64,000 bases of DNA from Acanthosoma haemorrhoidale (GCA_930367205.1 OV884013.1:89467333-89531332); one strand, 5' to 3'; positions 52,401-60,271 are shown, counted from the first letter of the stretch. Numbers and translations: made by a program. Notes: generated by a model from the sequence alone, not told the origin.

Positions 52401-53811
52401 CTACTCAGGCCTCAAATCACTAGATTAAAAGCCTTTAATCCTAAAAAAGTCTCTTAATCGCAATCACTTCCAATATGTAAATGTACTTTTTTTTGCAGAC
52501 GAAGTAACGAGCCAAGCCTCTGTAACAGTGGAAGGACTGAATGTCTCCAGTGAATCACCAAAAAGAAACGTAAGTAAAATGTAATTAGTTTTATTTTACT
52601 ATGATTATTAAACGTTTATCATTATTTTAACATTATATTATAATTTATCATTATATTAACAAAAATATCATTTGTGCCAAACCGATTTTGATTTTTTGGT
52701 CAGTATATTAGCAGCCATTTAAAACGCAATACTTCTGATGAACAAATAAAACAGGAAACCAATTAGTAATTATCCTCAATCAGTTCTATCTTTTTTCTAT
52801 TTCACTTCTTTATCAACCGTACTATGTACCGCGAGGGGTAAAGGATCAGCTTCAGGCCGCCGCACAGGTTGACCAAGTTCCTATGAAACAGTGACCCTAC
52901 ACAAATTCCTACCCCTTGGAGTATCGTGCTACTAAGCATGTAGGAATTTAAGGTGTAGGGAAGAAGCAAAGATAAATAACGAAATAAACAGTAAAAATAA
53001 AATATAAAAGACATTATTCTCCCTTACTATGGGAGGAGAGGAAATGAGATCGGAGGGTCTCTGCGGTAAATATGTCCTAACCAACATTGTGAAGATTACC
53101 TTCACAAGATTCATTTCAGCGCTCTATGCCCTAAAAATAAAGTGATAATTAACACATTTATTTTTAATGTCTTCATCCAATATTAATCCTCTTAGGCGTC
53201 GATTTTTTCAAAAAACCTTTTTAGTGCTCCTTTAGTATAAGAAAAAAAACCATGTAAAATTTCTGCTTTTTGAGACAGCCTGCTTTCAGAGATCATAAAG
53301 TAAGTGGTGATTGGATGTCATACGCATAGTTTATTTCACAAAATGGGGTTTTGAACAATTACATTGGTATTTCAGATCGATGCCGATTATTTTTTGTCGT
53401 GTGGTTCCTTAGATTAATAATATTATTATATATTATATTATGATATGCAGGTCCTGAGTTCAAATCTCTAGATGTACAGTCGTCCTTTTTGTTCCACTTC
53501 TGTAAATAGAGCTGGGAGGCCACCTGCAATATGGTAGAACTTTAAAACCTCAATTAAAATTAACATTTAATTAAAATAAAATAACAAAACTAAATATTGT
53601 TTAATAGATGCAACAAATTTGCAATATAATAATTATGTCATCAATCCTTGTATGTGATAGTCTTAATGATGAATCATAGTTATTGAAAGTTTTCTCATAG
53701 ATAACTAATAATAGTTTTTTTTGCCTGTGACAGGACATTGAAGAAGAGCTGGCAGCCACTGTGAAGTATCTTGGTTCGGCGGCGAACCTGAGCAAACAAA
53801 AAACGACGTGA
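7400..53811 (+). CDS. secreted YGPP-repeat proline-rich protein, spliced from four coding exons
   Basis: Predicted joins: 7400-7411, 48702-52170, 52499-52569, 53734-53811, giving 1,209 residues. The junction phases are 0, 1 and 0, all with GT-AG ends (donors GTGAGT, GTAAGT, GTAAGT). The product starts MQIHAILLLSVVLLVSG, a signal peptide split by a 41.3-kb intron, with cleavage likely near residue 17. Next come a polar segment, a CxxC pair (C76, C79), then roughly 37 YGPP motifs from about residue 124 to 580, with two YLPP motifs near the end of the repeats. The rest is a low-complexity Ser/Thr/Pro region, a second CxxC (C673, C676) and a less repetitive acidic C-terminus. Tyr-Gly-Pro-Pro repeats are known in insect cuticle and other extracellular matrix proteins, so an extracellular structural role is likely. 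I cannot name an orthologue. Exon 2 is the least certain part. Confidence 0.7.
7787..7880 (+). repeat. dispersed repeat, copy 2 (probable hAT 5' region)
   Basis: Related to 6853-6955. It lies about 55 bp before the hAT zinc-finger fragment at 7934 in the same orientation, so it is probably the untranslated 5' end of that transposon. Confidence 0.6.
7934..8253 (+). pseudogene. hAT (ZBED-type) transposase N-terminal fragment
   Basis: From ATG at 7934 the frame reads MLCLLCRNSIALSKEYNIK, a BED-type zinc-finger start (C-x2-C, later an H-x4-H-like pair) as found in ZBED/GTF2IRD2-like hAT transposases. It is then broken by stops and a frame change. In the next part, near 8149-8253, KPFAEREFIVECM matches the segment after the BED finger in these proteins. 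The fragment is closely related to the reverse-complement copy ending near 11985. It lacks the catalytic core, so it is inactive. Confidence 0.75.
8254..10489. other. intron DNA, nothing recognised
   Basis: AT-rich sequence with several poly-A and poly-T runs. A patch at about 9340-9620 is richer in CpG. No coding frame, repeat pair or RNA gene could be supported. Confidence 0.5.
10490..11990 (-). pseudogene. near-complete hAT (ZBED/GTF2IRD2-type) transposase relic
   Basis: Read on the minus strand, the N-terminus near 11985-11890 gives LCLVCRNSIAVSKEYNIK, a BED zinc finger with a trailing H-x4-H. The middle (11540-11355) contains LVSLATDGAPAMKSVTKE, the region around the conserved Asp of the hAT RNase-H-like core. 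The C-terminus (about 10670-10490) gives FGSTNLCEQLFSILKNN and then NKKRCQVS, the hAT dimerisation tail. Stops and frameshifts lie between and within these blocks, so the element is dead. Length and domain order fit a single intronless transposase of about 500-600 residues. The terminal inverted repeats were not located. Confidence 0.85.
11991..18400. other. intron DNA without recognised genes
   Basis: AT-rich. Two GC-richer patches stand out: 12720-12840, with GTGTTAGCGGCCGAGT, and 16340-16580, with many CpGs. A similar GTGTAAGCGGCCGAGT occurs at about 45501, so this may be a worn dispersed repeat. The ORFs at 14077 (70 codons) and 14963 (72 codons) resemble nothing I know. The sequence gives no way to decide whether the CpG patches are enhancers or old repeats. 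Confidence 0.4.
18421..18795 (+). mobile_element. Jockey-like LINE 3' end, copy A
   Basis: Matches the 24.6-kb copy through the last coding part of the reverse transcriptase (a block encoding RLKNADL and GVPSVG) and its 3' UTR. It has an internal deletion and stops. Shared 3' UTR landmarks are AAGGTGAGCCCCAT, TAGCCAAGCTAC and the end TGTAAATAGATTC. It is truncated at the 5' side. Confidence 0.8.
19040..19280. other. CpG-rich island in the intron
   Basis: A GC- and CpG-rich patch in very AT-rich surroundings, with GAGA-type runs (GAGAGATCTCG, GGAGAGG) and a TTTTATATCAC just upstream. It could be an internal promoter or enhancer of the long intron, or an old repeat. No exon follows it that I can support. 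Confidence 0.3.
23471..23511 (+). ncRNA. hammerhead-ribozyme-like motif (decayed)
   Basis: The core CTGAGGA (23474-23480) fits CUGANGA. A stem II follows, formed by GGCAG (23482-23486) and CTGTT (23494-23498, with G-U pairs), and then GAATAC where GAAAC is expected. The downstream sequence resembles that after the motif at 47560, so both may be ends of one Penelope-like family. The altered GAAA makes activity unlikely. Confidence 0.35.
24553..25066 (+). mobile_element. Jockey-like LINE 3' end, copy B
   Basis: The last part of a Jockey-clade reverse transcriptase: ALLYGALLYTH, then QNGIMRKVVRHTSL, NADLHPLLGVPS and EFIRRRH, the usual order of the C-terminal domain after the catalytic palm. The frame breaks near 24765. 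A 3' UTR follows and ends near TGTAAATAGATTC. The catalytic part is absent (5' truncation). Same family as copies A and C. Confidence 0.88.
25067..30520. other. intron DNA, mostly unrecognised
   Basis: AT-rich, with (TA)n at about 26001-26040 and T-runs at 26570. About 25540-25660 read on the minus strand contains a B-box-like GGGTTCGAGGCC and may be a tRNA-derived SINE fragment. The 60-80 codon ORFs show no family features. Confidence 0.4.
30521..30567 (-). repeat. short 3' tail of the second Jockey-like LINE
   Basis: On the minus strand it reads like the tail TTACTTATTGCC...AATTATTGCACAATAAAGG of the LINE at 30687-31600. It is only about 47 bp long and lies 120 bp from that element's poly-A end. 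Confidence 0.55.
30668..31600 (-). mobile_element. second Jockey-like LINE: reverse-transcriptase C-terminus, 3' UTR and poly-A
   Basis: The minus strand encodes, from 31570 downward, SHITFTLCR, then VRYLGFHLDKRLTW, LLIYKVILKPIWTYGIELWG and IQSFQS, a typical Jockey-clade RT C-terminal region. A frameshift near 31220 is followed by APYYVSNKTLHNDLNIPY in another frame. The 3' UTR ends with ACAATAAAGG and a poly-A of about 19 (30668-30686 on the plus strand). The catalytic palm is missing. The sequence differs from family A/B/C, so two Jockey-like lineages are present. Confidence 0.88.
32129..32410 (+). mobile_element. 3' UTR fragment of the second Jockey-like LINE
   Basis: Aligns in the opposite orientation with the 3' UTR of the 30.7-31.6-kb element: CCTGAGCGTCTGT at the start, GTATGAATGA in the middle, TTACTTATTGCC and CAATAAAG at the end. 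No reverse-transcriptase part is retained. The two copies face each other about 0.5 kb apart. Confidence 0.8.
32411..37429. other. intron DNA, nothing firm recognised
   Basis: AT-rich, with tandem CATATATTTCA-type repeats at about 35115-35150. TGGTGTAGTGGTTGTGAACTG near 34325 resembles a tRNA A-box region of a SINE but has no B box. A GAGA-rich patch lies at 35495-35600. No gene called. Confidence 0.4.
37430..37874 (-). mobile_element. LTR-retrotransposon relic: pol C-terminus, polypurine tract, 3' LTR
   Basis: On the minus strand a 58-codon frame (37874-37701) ends FRSNRERK...YLRDHVTH-stop, the basic tail typical of Ty3/gypsy-type pol ends. Immediately after the stop comes a polypurine tract (GGAGGGGGGGGGG, plus-strand 37688-37700) and TGAATGTC, a likely LTR start. 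An AATAAAGC signal lies about 160 bp into the putative LTR (plus-strand 37518-37525). The frame upstream is interrupted. The LTR's far end is not fixed. Family assignment rests on layout and the tail, not on RT or integrase. Confidence 0.5.
38215..38520 (-). pseudogene. Penelope-like element, GIY-YIG endonuclease relic
   Basis: The minus strand at about 38419-38354 encodes RSGLYLIKC followed by ATYVSRTCR, the two conserved strands of the GIY-YIG fold as written in Penelope-like elements. After a frame shift comes YKEHFSRKDSTFYKHLN, the following helix with its conserved Arg/Glu-His. The preceding sequence (RGLGTLKTQISRIKD) fits the linker between reverse transcriptase and nuclease. Stops and a frameshift make it dead. 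Confidence 0.65.
38521..40018. other. intron DNA with a tRNA-like stretch
   Basis: At about 39545-39640, GTGGTATTGATACC and CCTGGTTCGAGAGCC look like the A and B boxes of a decayed tRNA-derived SINE. It ends AATAATTACTAAAA, as does the small element at 5752-5887. Otherwise nothing was recognised. Confidence 0.35.
40019..40200 (+). mobile_element. poly-A-tailed retroposon, copy 1
   Basis: A C-rich 154-bp body and a 28-A tail, about 96% identical by eye to 43178-43366. The shared body starts TCACCACTGTAC and ends CTAACTAGAGAGCTT before the A-run. It has no ORF. It is either a SINE or the very 3' end of a LINE. No clear target-site duplication was found. Confidence 0.85.
40201..41989. other. 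intron DNA, nothing recognised
   Basis: AT-rich. The 60-65 codon ORFs at 40431 and 41714 have no recognisable features. Confidence 0.45.
41990..42510 (-). mobile_element. Jockey-like LINE 3' end, copy C
   Basis: The minus strand encodes LRPALLYSAPLFTHLTD, QNGIMRKVVQHTSL, NADLHPLLGMPS and EFIRRRHIKFFYSLQHLTNP in one uninterrupted frame ending near 42190. This is the longest intact stretch of this family here. The 3' UTR matches copies A and B (AAGGTGAGTCCCAT, the final TGTAAATAGATTC). The RT palm is absent. Confidence 0.88.
43178..43366 (+). mobile_element. poly-A-tailed retroposon, copy 2
   Basis: Same body as 40019-40200 with only a handful of substitutions, and an A-rich tail interrupted by C. 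Same orientation, 3.16 kb apart. The high identity indicates recent activity of the family or a local duplication. Confidence 0.85.
43367..44625. other. intron DNA with a GC-richer patch
   Basis: About 43660-44110 is richer in GC. It holds a stretch (43677-43727) similar to one inside the 5752-5887 element, in the same sense. No coding frame could be supported. Confidence 0.35.
44626..44868 (-). CDS. unrecognised 80-codon ORF, possibly a relic
   Basis: A minus-strand frame whose composition looks protein-like (alternating hydrophobic and polar residues, many Asn, segments such as TLSVNVFYDCGY and NVSVKIQNV), unlike the random AT-rich ORFs around it. It could be a fragment of a beta-rich protein from a mobile element. 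It begins just after the end of a Penelope-like hammerhead motif on the same strand. I cannot assign a family. It may be spurious. Confidence 0.25.
   Translation of the reverse strand: MFFYNKKVDGKVNAKLLGQSTIKQGPVIRTLSVNVFYDCGYNNNPNDWKVIFNNTNVSVKIQNVNYEKEKLVAKSPGTIT
44915..44961 (-). ncRNA. hammerhead-ribozyme-like motif of a Penelope-like element
   Basis: On the minus strand: outer arm CCAAC, then CCTTGAAGATGACGG, loop, CCGTCGAAAAC and ATTGG. Stem II is a perfect GACGG/CCGTC pair (plus-strand 44926-44930 and 44937-44941), followed by GAAA. The outer arm pairs CCAA/TTGG. The CUGANGA box carries one extra T, so it is probably inactive. The order of parts matches the hammerheads of Penelope-like elements. 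Confidence 0.55.
45041..47520. other. intron DNA, no gene supported
   Basis: 45430-45760 is richer in GC and has three overlapping minus-strand ORFs (up to 132 codons), but none resembles a family and there are no clear splice sites. There is a poly-T run at 46421-46442. Confidence 0.35.
47552..47640 (+). ncRNA. hammerhead-like motif (weak)
   Basis: CTGAGGA at 47560-47566 with a short possible stem (GACA/TGTT) and, further on, AGAGAAACGAAC. The resemblance is mainly to the sequence at 23461-23560, which suggests the same element family. The core is not complete. Confidence 0.25.
47641..48701 (+). other. end of the giant intron and its 3' splice site
   Basis: Non-coding, ending with a T-rich tract and TTTTTGTTACAG (48690-48701). 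The ATG at 48669 that opens the long reading frame lies inside this acceptor tract, so it is probably intronic. Confidence 0.65.
48702..52170 (+). CDS. main exon of the YGPP-repeat protein
   Basis: 3,469 bp, encoding the rest of the signal peptide (AILLLSVVLLVSG), the CxxC pair in GECSPCNAIPW, about 37 YGPP motifs, YLPP motifs in QYLPPP and SYLPPR, and the long C-terminal region with VCNRCPP and NSLPPDVMNKLLELGF. The exon ends AAAAAAG|GTAAGT. Reading through that donor would add only eight residues before a stop at 52194, the tail of an unspliced form. Base composition is clearly richer in GC than the surroundings. The frame is intact throughout, which argues for a functional gene. Confidence 0.92.
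49059..50450 (+). repeat. YGPP-coding tandem repeat region with two dense arrays
   Basis: The basic unit is 21 bp (EYGPPKP). In the first dense array a 42-bp unit coding for two EYGPPKP copies repeats: 49167-49208 and 49209-49250 are identical, and 49251-49292 has about four changes. The second array (about 49994-50170) uses different codons (CCACCTAAACCTGAGTACGG), so it expanded separately. Between them lie degenerate spacers with Phe- and Leu-rich variants. Confidence 0.93.
52171..52498 (+). other. intron 3
   Basis: A 328-bp intron, GTAAGT at 52171 to a T-rich tract and TTTTGCAG ending at 52498. Confidence 0.75.
52499..52569 (+). CDS. coding exon 4
   Basis: 71 bp. It joins in phase with exon 3 to give Asp, then EVTSQASVTVEGLNVSSESP and KRN, followed by the donor GTAAGT at 52570. 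The acceptor is TTTTTTTTGCAG. The frame is open only in the phase set by exon 3, which supports the join. Confidence 0.8.
52570..53733 (+). other. intron 4
   Basis: A 1,164-bp AT-rich intron from GTAAGT to CCTGTGACAG. It holds only short unsupported ORFs on the minus strand. Confidence 0.7.
53734..53811 (+). CDS. terminal coding exon 5
   Basis: Encodes DIEEELAATVKYLGS, then AANLSKQKTT and a TGA stop at 53809-53811. The acceptor is TTTTGCCTGTGACAG. The phase (0) fits exon 4. Confidence 0.8.
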   Translation, partial: DIEEELAATVKYLGSAANLSKQKTT

Positions 53812-54116
53812 CAATCCAGCAGACTGTGACTGGAACCAGGACATCTTATGTACATATCTAGTTATTTATTCCAAAGTTCGAAGAGGCAGCCCATAGGAAA
53901 AACCTATAAAAGATAACGTCTTTTTTCGCCTCCACAAAGTACTATGTATGATTGAGGAGGCAAAAAACTATGTACAAAGACACAAGGCGTTTCTGTGTCC
54001 TATTCCATCTCAATTGATGGTAACAAGCGACAATAGTCAATAAGTATATATAGCGACAGAACCGTACCTGCTTCTGCAGTCAAAAGTCTGCGGTCGCATG
54101 TACATGTTTAGCAGCA

Positions 54117-54176
54117 GCGGTGCTTCGCCGATGTTTTCGCCTTCTTCGGCCAACAAAACATCGGCGAACGAACCGC
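54117..54176 (+). promoter_or_regulatory. strong hairpin in the 3' UTR
   Basis: A perfect 14-bp stem, TTCGCCGATGTTTT (54124-54137) with AAAACATCGGCGAA (54155-54168), and a 17-nt loop. Below a small internal loop, GCGGT (54117-54121) pairs with ACCGC (54172-54176). In AT-rich sequence such a GC-rich stem is unlikely by chance. Role unknown: mRNA stability, localisation or processing are possible. Confidence 0.7.
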
Positions 54177-54718
54177 CCATGCCACCAGGGAATTGTAACA
54201 TTTGTAATTATCAACATATACGTATTTATTTACCTGCATCAGATACAAATTATTAGTTACAAGTATTTTTTTGTTATTTTTTTTTTTTTTTTTTTTTATT
54301 AGTCGGATTTTGAACCTGTAAATAATAGAAGAGACTGAAATCCAAACGCTGGACAGTTGCAATATTAAATATAAGGAGAGTCAATAGTTTAAGAAAAATT
54401 ATGTAATTTGTGTACGCGTTTAAACAACAGTGTCATATTTACATTGTTTTGATTTTGTTTGAATGTATTATAAAGCGTACAGAATTTTCCAAATACTATT
54501 TATTAGTTATAAGCCTTCAGGTAACTTAGAGTATTGCAATATTATAAGAGTATGACATTAAAGTTGGATGTTTATTATTCTATGTATACTATAGAAACCA
54601 ATCCTATAATAGTTATTATATGTAATAATGTAAAGTTATGCTGTAAGTTACTGCTTAATGTAATTAATTTTAATATATTTATTCATGAATTTTGCTTATA
54701 GAATGTAGGAACCGATGT

Positions 54719-54724
54719 AATAAA
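54719..54724 (+). terminator. polyadenylation signal AATAAA
   Basis: A canonical hexamer followed by a T-rich stretch, about 0.9 kb after the stop codon of the YGPP-repeat gene. Confidence 0.65.
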
Positions 54725-54740
54725 GTTTTTACTTTTTACC

Positions 54741-57700
54741 TGTTTCACTTTTATTTTCGTTTGATACCTCATTAGCTGGAATGATAGGTGAAAAAAAAGA
54801 CATATATTTCAGAATTTATGGTTGTTTTTCCTAGGACTTAGTAAGATCAAAAACAGTCATCAGTCGAGAAAGTAATACTGGAGTACCACCGACTTCGGAT
54901 TTATATTTATCTAATGTTACCTAATTTTTACCTAACTATACCTAATTTTATAGGATGTTTATCAGTAATGGTGTCATAGTTGGTATGAATATATAAACAG
55001 GAATAAAGGGAGTAACCAGTAAAAACGTGGCATCTTGAGGACAAAGATATGTTGAACAATATCCGTTTCAAATTTGTTGAGGACAAGGCAATAAATTGGG
55101 GCTGAAGAGGGCAGGTATAATTTTGAAGAAAGTACTCTCACATAGTTTTCGCAAGGTACTGAAGAATATTCTTGCCAAACCAGATGCGATTTTGACAAAA
55201 ATGAGTAGTGAGGGGGGGGCGGGGGATGTTTGAAAGCCATAAATTCAATGTATTCATCCAATGTACTGTATTCAAGCCTTTAGTCTATCCATCTAAAGTT
55301 TTGTCTAAAATTATTTTAACCTCAAAAAGTTGCCTACCATGACTGTACCCTTACACAAATAATATTTTACTTACTCTATGGTCCAACAACTCCGAGAATG
55401 GCCCTCCTCTAGTGGTCCCGATTCTATGTGTCACTCTCAGTCGGGGTATCAAGTTCTCGGCCGTTCTTAACTCCATCTTTTGATCCCATGTATCTTTCCA
55501 AAAAGCATTTTCTATTATTCATTCATTCACCAGGTGGCATTAGCCCGAAGAGGCCTTAGCCTTGCTGTCTTCAATTCAGTTTGTAACGCCTCTCCCCACA
55601 ATGTTAACTCAATTCTTCTCTTATTACACATTATTGTATTGTCCAATTTACCTATGTTCCAACCAGCTGTCTGTGCCTAATCAATGAACATAGACTGGCT
55701 TTATGTGTATTCTGTAGGCACTTTCTTTTACTTCCTTACTAAATAGATGCAACAAATCTTGCTTACACTAAATGAGGAATATTGTAGAAATATAAATGCT
55801 TGCAAACTGCCATTCTTTGATGAGTAAACTTAATTTCTTTCATCCCTTATGTCGAGAAAGTTGCATTAGATAGAGTGAGATTACATAGGTACATTGTGCT
55901 GGTACAACTTATAACAGAATAGAAAAAGTGGAAACGTCATATGTTGCTGCAGCAGCTGGGAAAGTAATTGAAATTATTTTGTTTTGTGGAGAAAACCAAT
56001 TCATTTAGGTCTACATTTACTCGATATAATATATGTTCAAAACAGTAATGTGAAACTACCAAGTGCAGTTAGGGGGATGATTCAATACTATAGAATGAAC
56101 TATACCATTATTTAATCAAATAAAAACAAAATTACTTAAGTGTTGGAAGAAAGTAAAGGAAAGCATCCAAAGAATAAGAACGATGTTATCTGAAATTACT
56201 TGACAACATACAAGTAAGCAGTTTTGTAAGCAGCGCTGGACTGAGCTAGGATGACTGTATTTTTTAGGCTTTCTTGGAACTATTTTCTACAATACCTATT
56301 CCACCTAAATATAGTATTATCTAAAATGCTTCGTTACATGGTTCTCCAAACCAGCCATTAAACGCACGCCAGATCCCACCAATCCAATTTGCATTACCAT
56401 TCCCACAGAATAGATAGATCTTATGATTGTTTTTTAATACATATCACACCATTGTGGAAGCAACGAATGAAGCATGAAAGATTTTGATAAATAACAAATA
56501 ATAAGTAAACTTATAATATTAAATCCCCCACTCTAGAACTTGCACGGTGTTTTACGAAGTGCTGTTTGCTACTGTTATTGTTGTGACCACGTAAACGAGT
56601 TTCAAGTACACATTAAGAACAAAAATATAGATATAATTTTATTGGATAATCATACACGGGGAAAACAACACTGGGTTCAATAATAAAAAAGGGATTGTAA
56701 TAGGTATTTGAAATAAATCAACTGATGAAAATTTAAGGGTTGGAATTATAATGACTAGTACATTTTATTGATAAATACAAATCCTCAGTTGAGGTTATTT
56801 ATAACTATCATGAACTTGTATTGGTCAGTGTATACTGCAACACCAGTATTCAATATTCAACATCCAAGACGAACTAACGTACGCAAATTAGAGTAAAGAA
56901 CATAGATCAGCACCACGGTGAACTGACAACTGCCTAAACTCCGAAAATTGGCAAATACTTCGAGAAAAACATACCAATGCTTCAATGCATTGAAAACAAG
57001 TCGCTACTCAAGAGATATAAGTAAGGTACATATTAAGAAAATAGGCAAAAGTATGAAAACCAAATTATATATATTACAATATATATTTCTGATATATTTT
57101 TTTTATTTATGAATTATAAATATATTTTCATCGGCAGTTGTATAATGCTAAGAATATTATAGTATAACGCTAAAAGTAGAAGCAAGCCCCTTCCAGTGTA
57201 TAGCTACCTCGTGACTTCATGGAAGTCACTGGTGTTTCCTGTTATTTTTTTAGTAAGCGGCCGCATCCCTCCAAGACCTCGCTCCCTATTCCCGGAACTA
57301 CTCTTTTGTTGTACATATTTATCTCAGCTTTAGCCCCATATCCCACACTCGCCCCTACACATCCCAACTAGAATGTAGTAACGTAACTCATAATATTTTT
57401 ATATACCAGTGTTTTGCTTGTACTTCATAATAAAGCTTTTCTTTCTTTTCTTGTAAAAGACTTTCCTCTACAAAGATTATTTAACTGGCGACCGCACGTA
57501 ACAGTGTATTAAATTTATCTACGTGAACATCTACATGACATGTTAATACAAAATAAATACCACAAGAATGGGTTCAAAGCCAGGGTGGCCTACCAGAGAG
57601 AGAGGCCACCCTATCCATTTCCTCCCTTAACCTTCTCCATCGGTTCCGACATTTCCTCCCATTATATTCACCCCAACTCCTTGTTTCCTCTCTTGTCTTC

Positions 57701-59690
57701 TTCCATTTTGACTATGGTTGTGTGTATGGTGGTTTCTTTGAGGATCTCGAGGCTCAGTTAAAGAGGGTGATGAATTCTATTCAACCAGTGACTCGAAATC
57801 CCCAAAGACTGCCACATTTCGAAGCACTACTCCTAGTTGGGATGGATGTAACTTTTCATCCGTTGCTAATACTTCCTTAGCCTCCTCCTCTTCTTCGGTA
57901 CTACCATGAATAAAAAGTCTCCTTACCATCAATACCACCTCCATTACAAATCGAATCCTGTAATACAAGATAGCACCCTTCCTACCTTCTAGGAATCTAC
58001 TTCCTTCGACCATTATTTTCTTATCCATGACATAATCCTTTGGAACTATATTCCCATCGATATTCGTCGTTCATCAACTCTCCCGATATTTAAATCTGGT
58101 CCAACCAGCTTCTTATCTCCCTCCGTTCGAACAATTCATAATTATTTTGTTTATTTATATATTTATTTTCCTTCATCCATGCAGCCACCATTTCCCCCCT
58201 TGTAATAATAATTCGTATGTTTTCATTACTTATTTTTTTCATTTTCACTCAATATGTTTTTTGTTAAAATCTCTTGCTGATGTCTCTTTGTAGTAATACC
58301 ATATGCACATACTCCCTTTATTATTTATAAACTTATCAAATCTGTGTAATGTTATTTTTTTTTTGTCAGCTGGACATTCCCATTTTGTTCCTTCTTGTTA
58401 TTTTTAGTGGCTCCAAAAATGACGTAGCCACCTTCATTGAAAAATTCTTATAAGCTAAATTATGTCAAACTTACAATATATAACAATAAACACATACTAT
58501 TACAATTGGACTCAATTATTACTTTGACAATCAACAATCAAGATAATTTTACACATACACACCAGAAATGGACAAAAATACTTTCTATTGGAGACTGAAA
58601 AAAAAACCACCGGTTGACAGAATTCACAACAAAACATGGACTGCCTAAAATGTGTTTGAAAAGGTTTAGACTGGCTGAACTATACAAATGCCTTTTGTAT
58701 TTTACCGCTGCAGAATTATGTTTACAGAATATACTTTTCTGCAAAATATGAAAAAAGTTTTAAACAATACAACATTGACTTAGAGAAACTGACTTTACAT
58801 GAAGGAAACTAATACTTCCGTGAAAATAGTATTGAGGACTGGGCAGGAAACAAACCAATGAAAAAGAATAATGTAGAAACTGAGAGACAAAACACAAACT
58901 GTTATCCAATCTGTGATTAGATTGTCCTATCTTTGTTGCTGTGATGTGTTTTTGTTTTCTAGCTAATAACAATGTTGAACCTAACAACCACTTATGTACC
59001 ATAAAATGTCAATTAGATGCTTGGAGGTTTCACAGAGTATAACTTCCATACTTCTCTTCTGTAGGGCCTACCAAAGAGAAAATAAATAAATAAGTATGAT
59101 AAATAATTAAAGGACTAGTTACGGTTGCGACAATTATATTATTGACAGTTTTAATGACTTTTTTTAGTAATAATCCACTAAAGTCTGAACATATAGTAAG
59201 TACATTCTAAGCATTAGGACGTTGAAATCTTTAATTTGATACCTAATTATAAATTATAGAAATTCACGTTTTATAGAGATGGCTATTTTACTATAACTAT
59301 TGTTTTATAGATGAGTAAAATTGTTGACCCTGGTAAGAACAGGAAATACCAGGACAGACGCACATAGCTGAAAAAATAAGGATTGATTTTTATTTAAAAA
59401 TCAACAAAAACTTAAATAAATATTTATTTAAAAATTCTATAATAGTTAAATACGTGTTCTTGGGTAAGGAGAGTGGCGCCTTATTCACAGTTTTAACAGC
59501 AATAAAAGGGGGAGGAGGAATGGAAAAAAAATAGCTCAAAAATCGAAAAGTTCACAATTATTCTAAAGTATCTAATAGTATTTGTAGCAAATTTATGTGA
59601 GTCCAATAATAAATATGAACTCAAGGGAGGATAATAACCATGACGTTTCCTCCTTTCTTTAGTGTTGAAGAACACTTACACTTAAATAAT
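54741..59690. other. intergenic DNA, nothing firm recognised
   Basis: AT-rich. A G-run (about 55212-55226) and an 8-bp perfect hairpin GGTGGCCT/AGGCCACC (about 57582-57608) stand out. 57560-58130 is pyrimidine-rich and lower in AT, with an 83-codon minus-strand ORF carrying an acidic run. It resembles no known family and may be an old repeat. Confidence 0.4.
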
Positions 59691-59736
59691 AAAACCTCCG
59701 TGTTATCACTTATTTATTGGTGCTATTCATCAAAAA

Positions 59737-59767
59737 GTTTTTGACAGCTCTAAGCTGTTATCATCAG
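59737..59767 (-). ncRNA. hammerhead-ribozyme-like motif of a Penelope-like element
   Basis: The minus strand has a perfect CTGATGA box (plus-strand 59761-59767) and a stem II ACAGC/GCTGT (59744-59748 with 59754-59758). Then comes CAAAAAC where CGAAAC is expected, the change CpG decay would produce. A Penelope-like nuclease relic lies 270 bp away, though on the other strand. Probably inactive. Confidence 0.55.
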
Positions 59768-60018
59768 TTTGCTAAAATGAAAAATAACATGATAAAAACC
59801 TTGGCTGTGCAAATGAAGACAACAATTAAAAGGAACAATGATAAGCAATCAATTAGTAAACCATATTTAAAATATTGACAGTCCGAAGTGGACCACCTAT
59901 TTTACTAAAATTAAAAATTTTAACAATTAAACAAAAAATCGATACAAAATTAATAAAAGGAGAGAATTGGTGTAGCCTTTAGAAGTAAAGTCACTTTACA
60001 CAACTCAATTTTTCACAC

Positions 60019-60271
60019 TAAATTGTTTAAGTTAAAACAAAGATCGGGCGTTTGTTGGATAAATAAAAATAGAATAGAGTGTGGGGAATGCAATTACGTA
60101 AGTAGAACAAATAAAAAATTGTCAATTTGATGCAAAGAACACCTTGAATAAAAACCAAGCCAGTTCTACCAGCACCTACAGTTACATCAAGATGGATCAC
60201 ATAGAGCTTGCCTTACCCTACAAATGCTAGAAAATAAATTGATAGCTTTGAAAGTACTGAAATTAAATTAG
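60019..60271 (+). pseudogene. Penelope-like element, GIY-YIG endonuclease relic
   Basis: The plus strand encodes KLKQRSGVCWI, then ECGECNYVSRTNKKL, a stop, CKEHLE, a stop, and later MLENKLIALKVLKLN. This follows the Penelope-like GIY-YIG order: the SG-[IV]-Y strand, a Cys pair, the Y-[IV]-x-RT strand, the KEH helix and a C-terminal E-x-LxALExL segment. Two or three in-frame stops show it is dead. The reverse transcriptase part is not visible upstream. Confidence 0.65.

Larger units (their letters stand above)
53812..54740 (+). other. 3' UTR of the YGPP-repeat gene
   Basis: About 930 bp from the stop codon to just after the polyadenylation signal AATAAA at 54719-54724. It contains a strong hairpin at 54117-54176 and a T-run at 54279-54297. 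Confidence 0.6.

Noticed and set aside
57777..58028. 83-codon minus-strand ORF with acidic run
   Set aside because: The acidic run comes from a CCTCCTCCTCTTCTTC stretch on the other strand. No further support.
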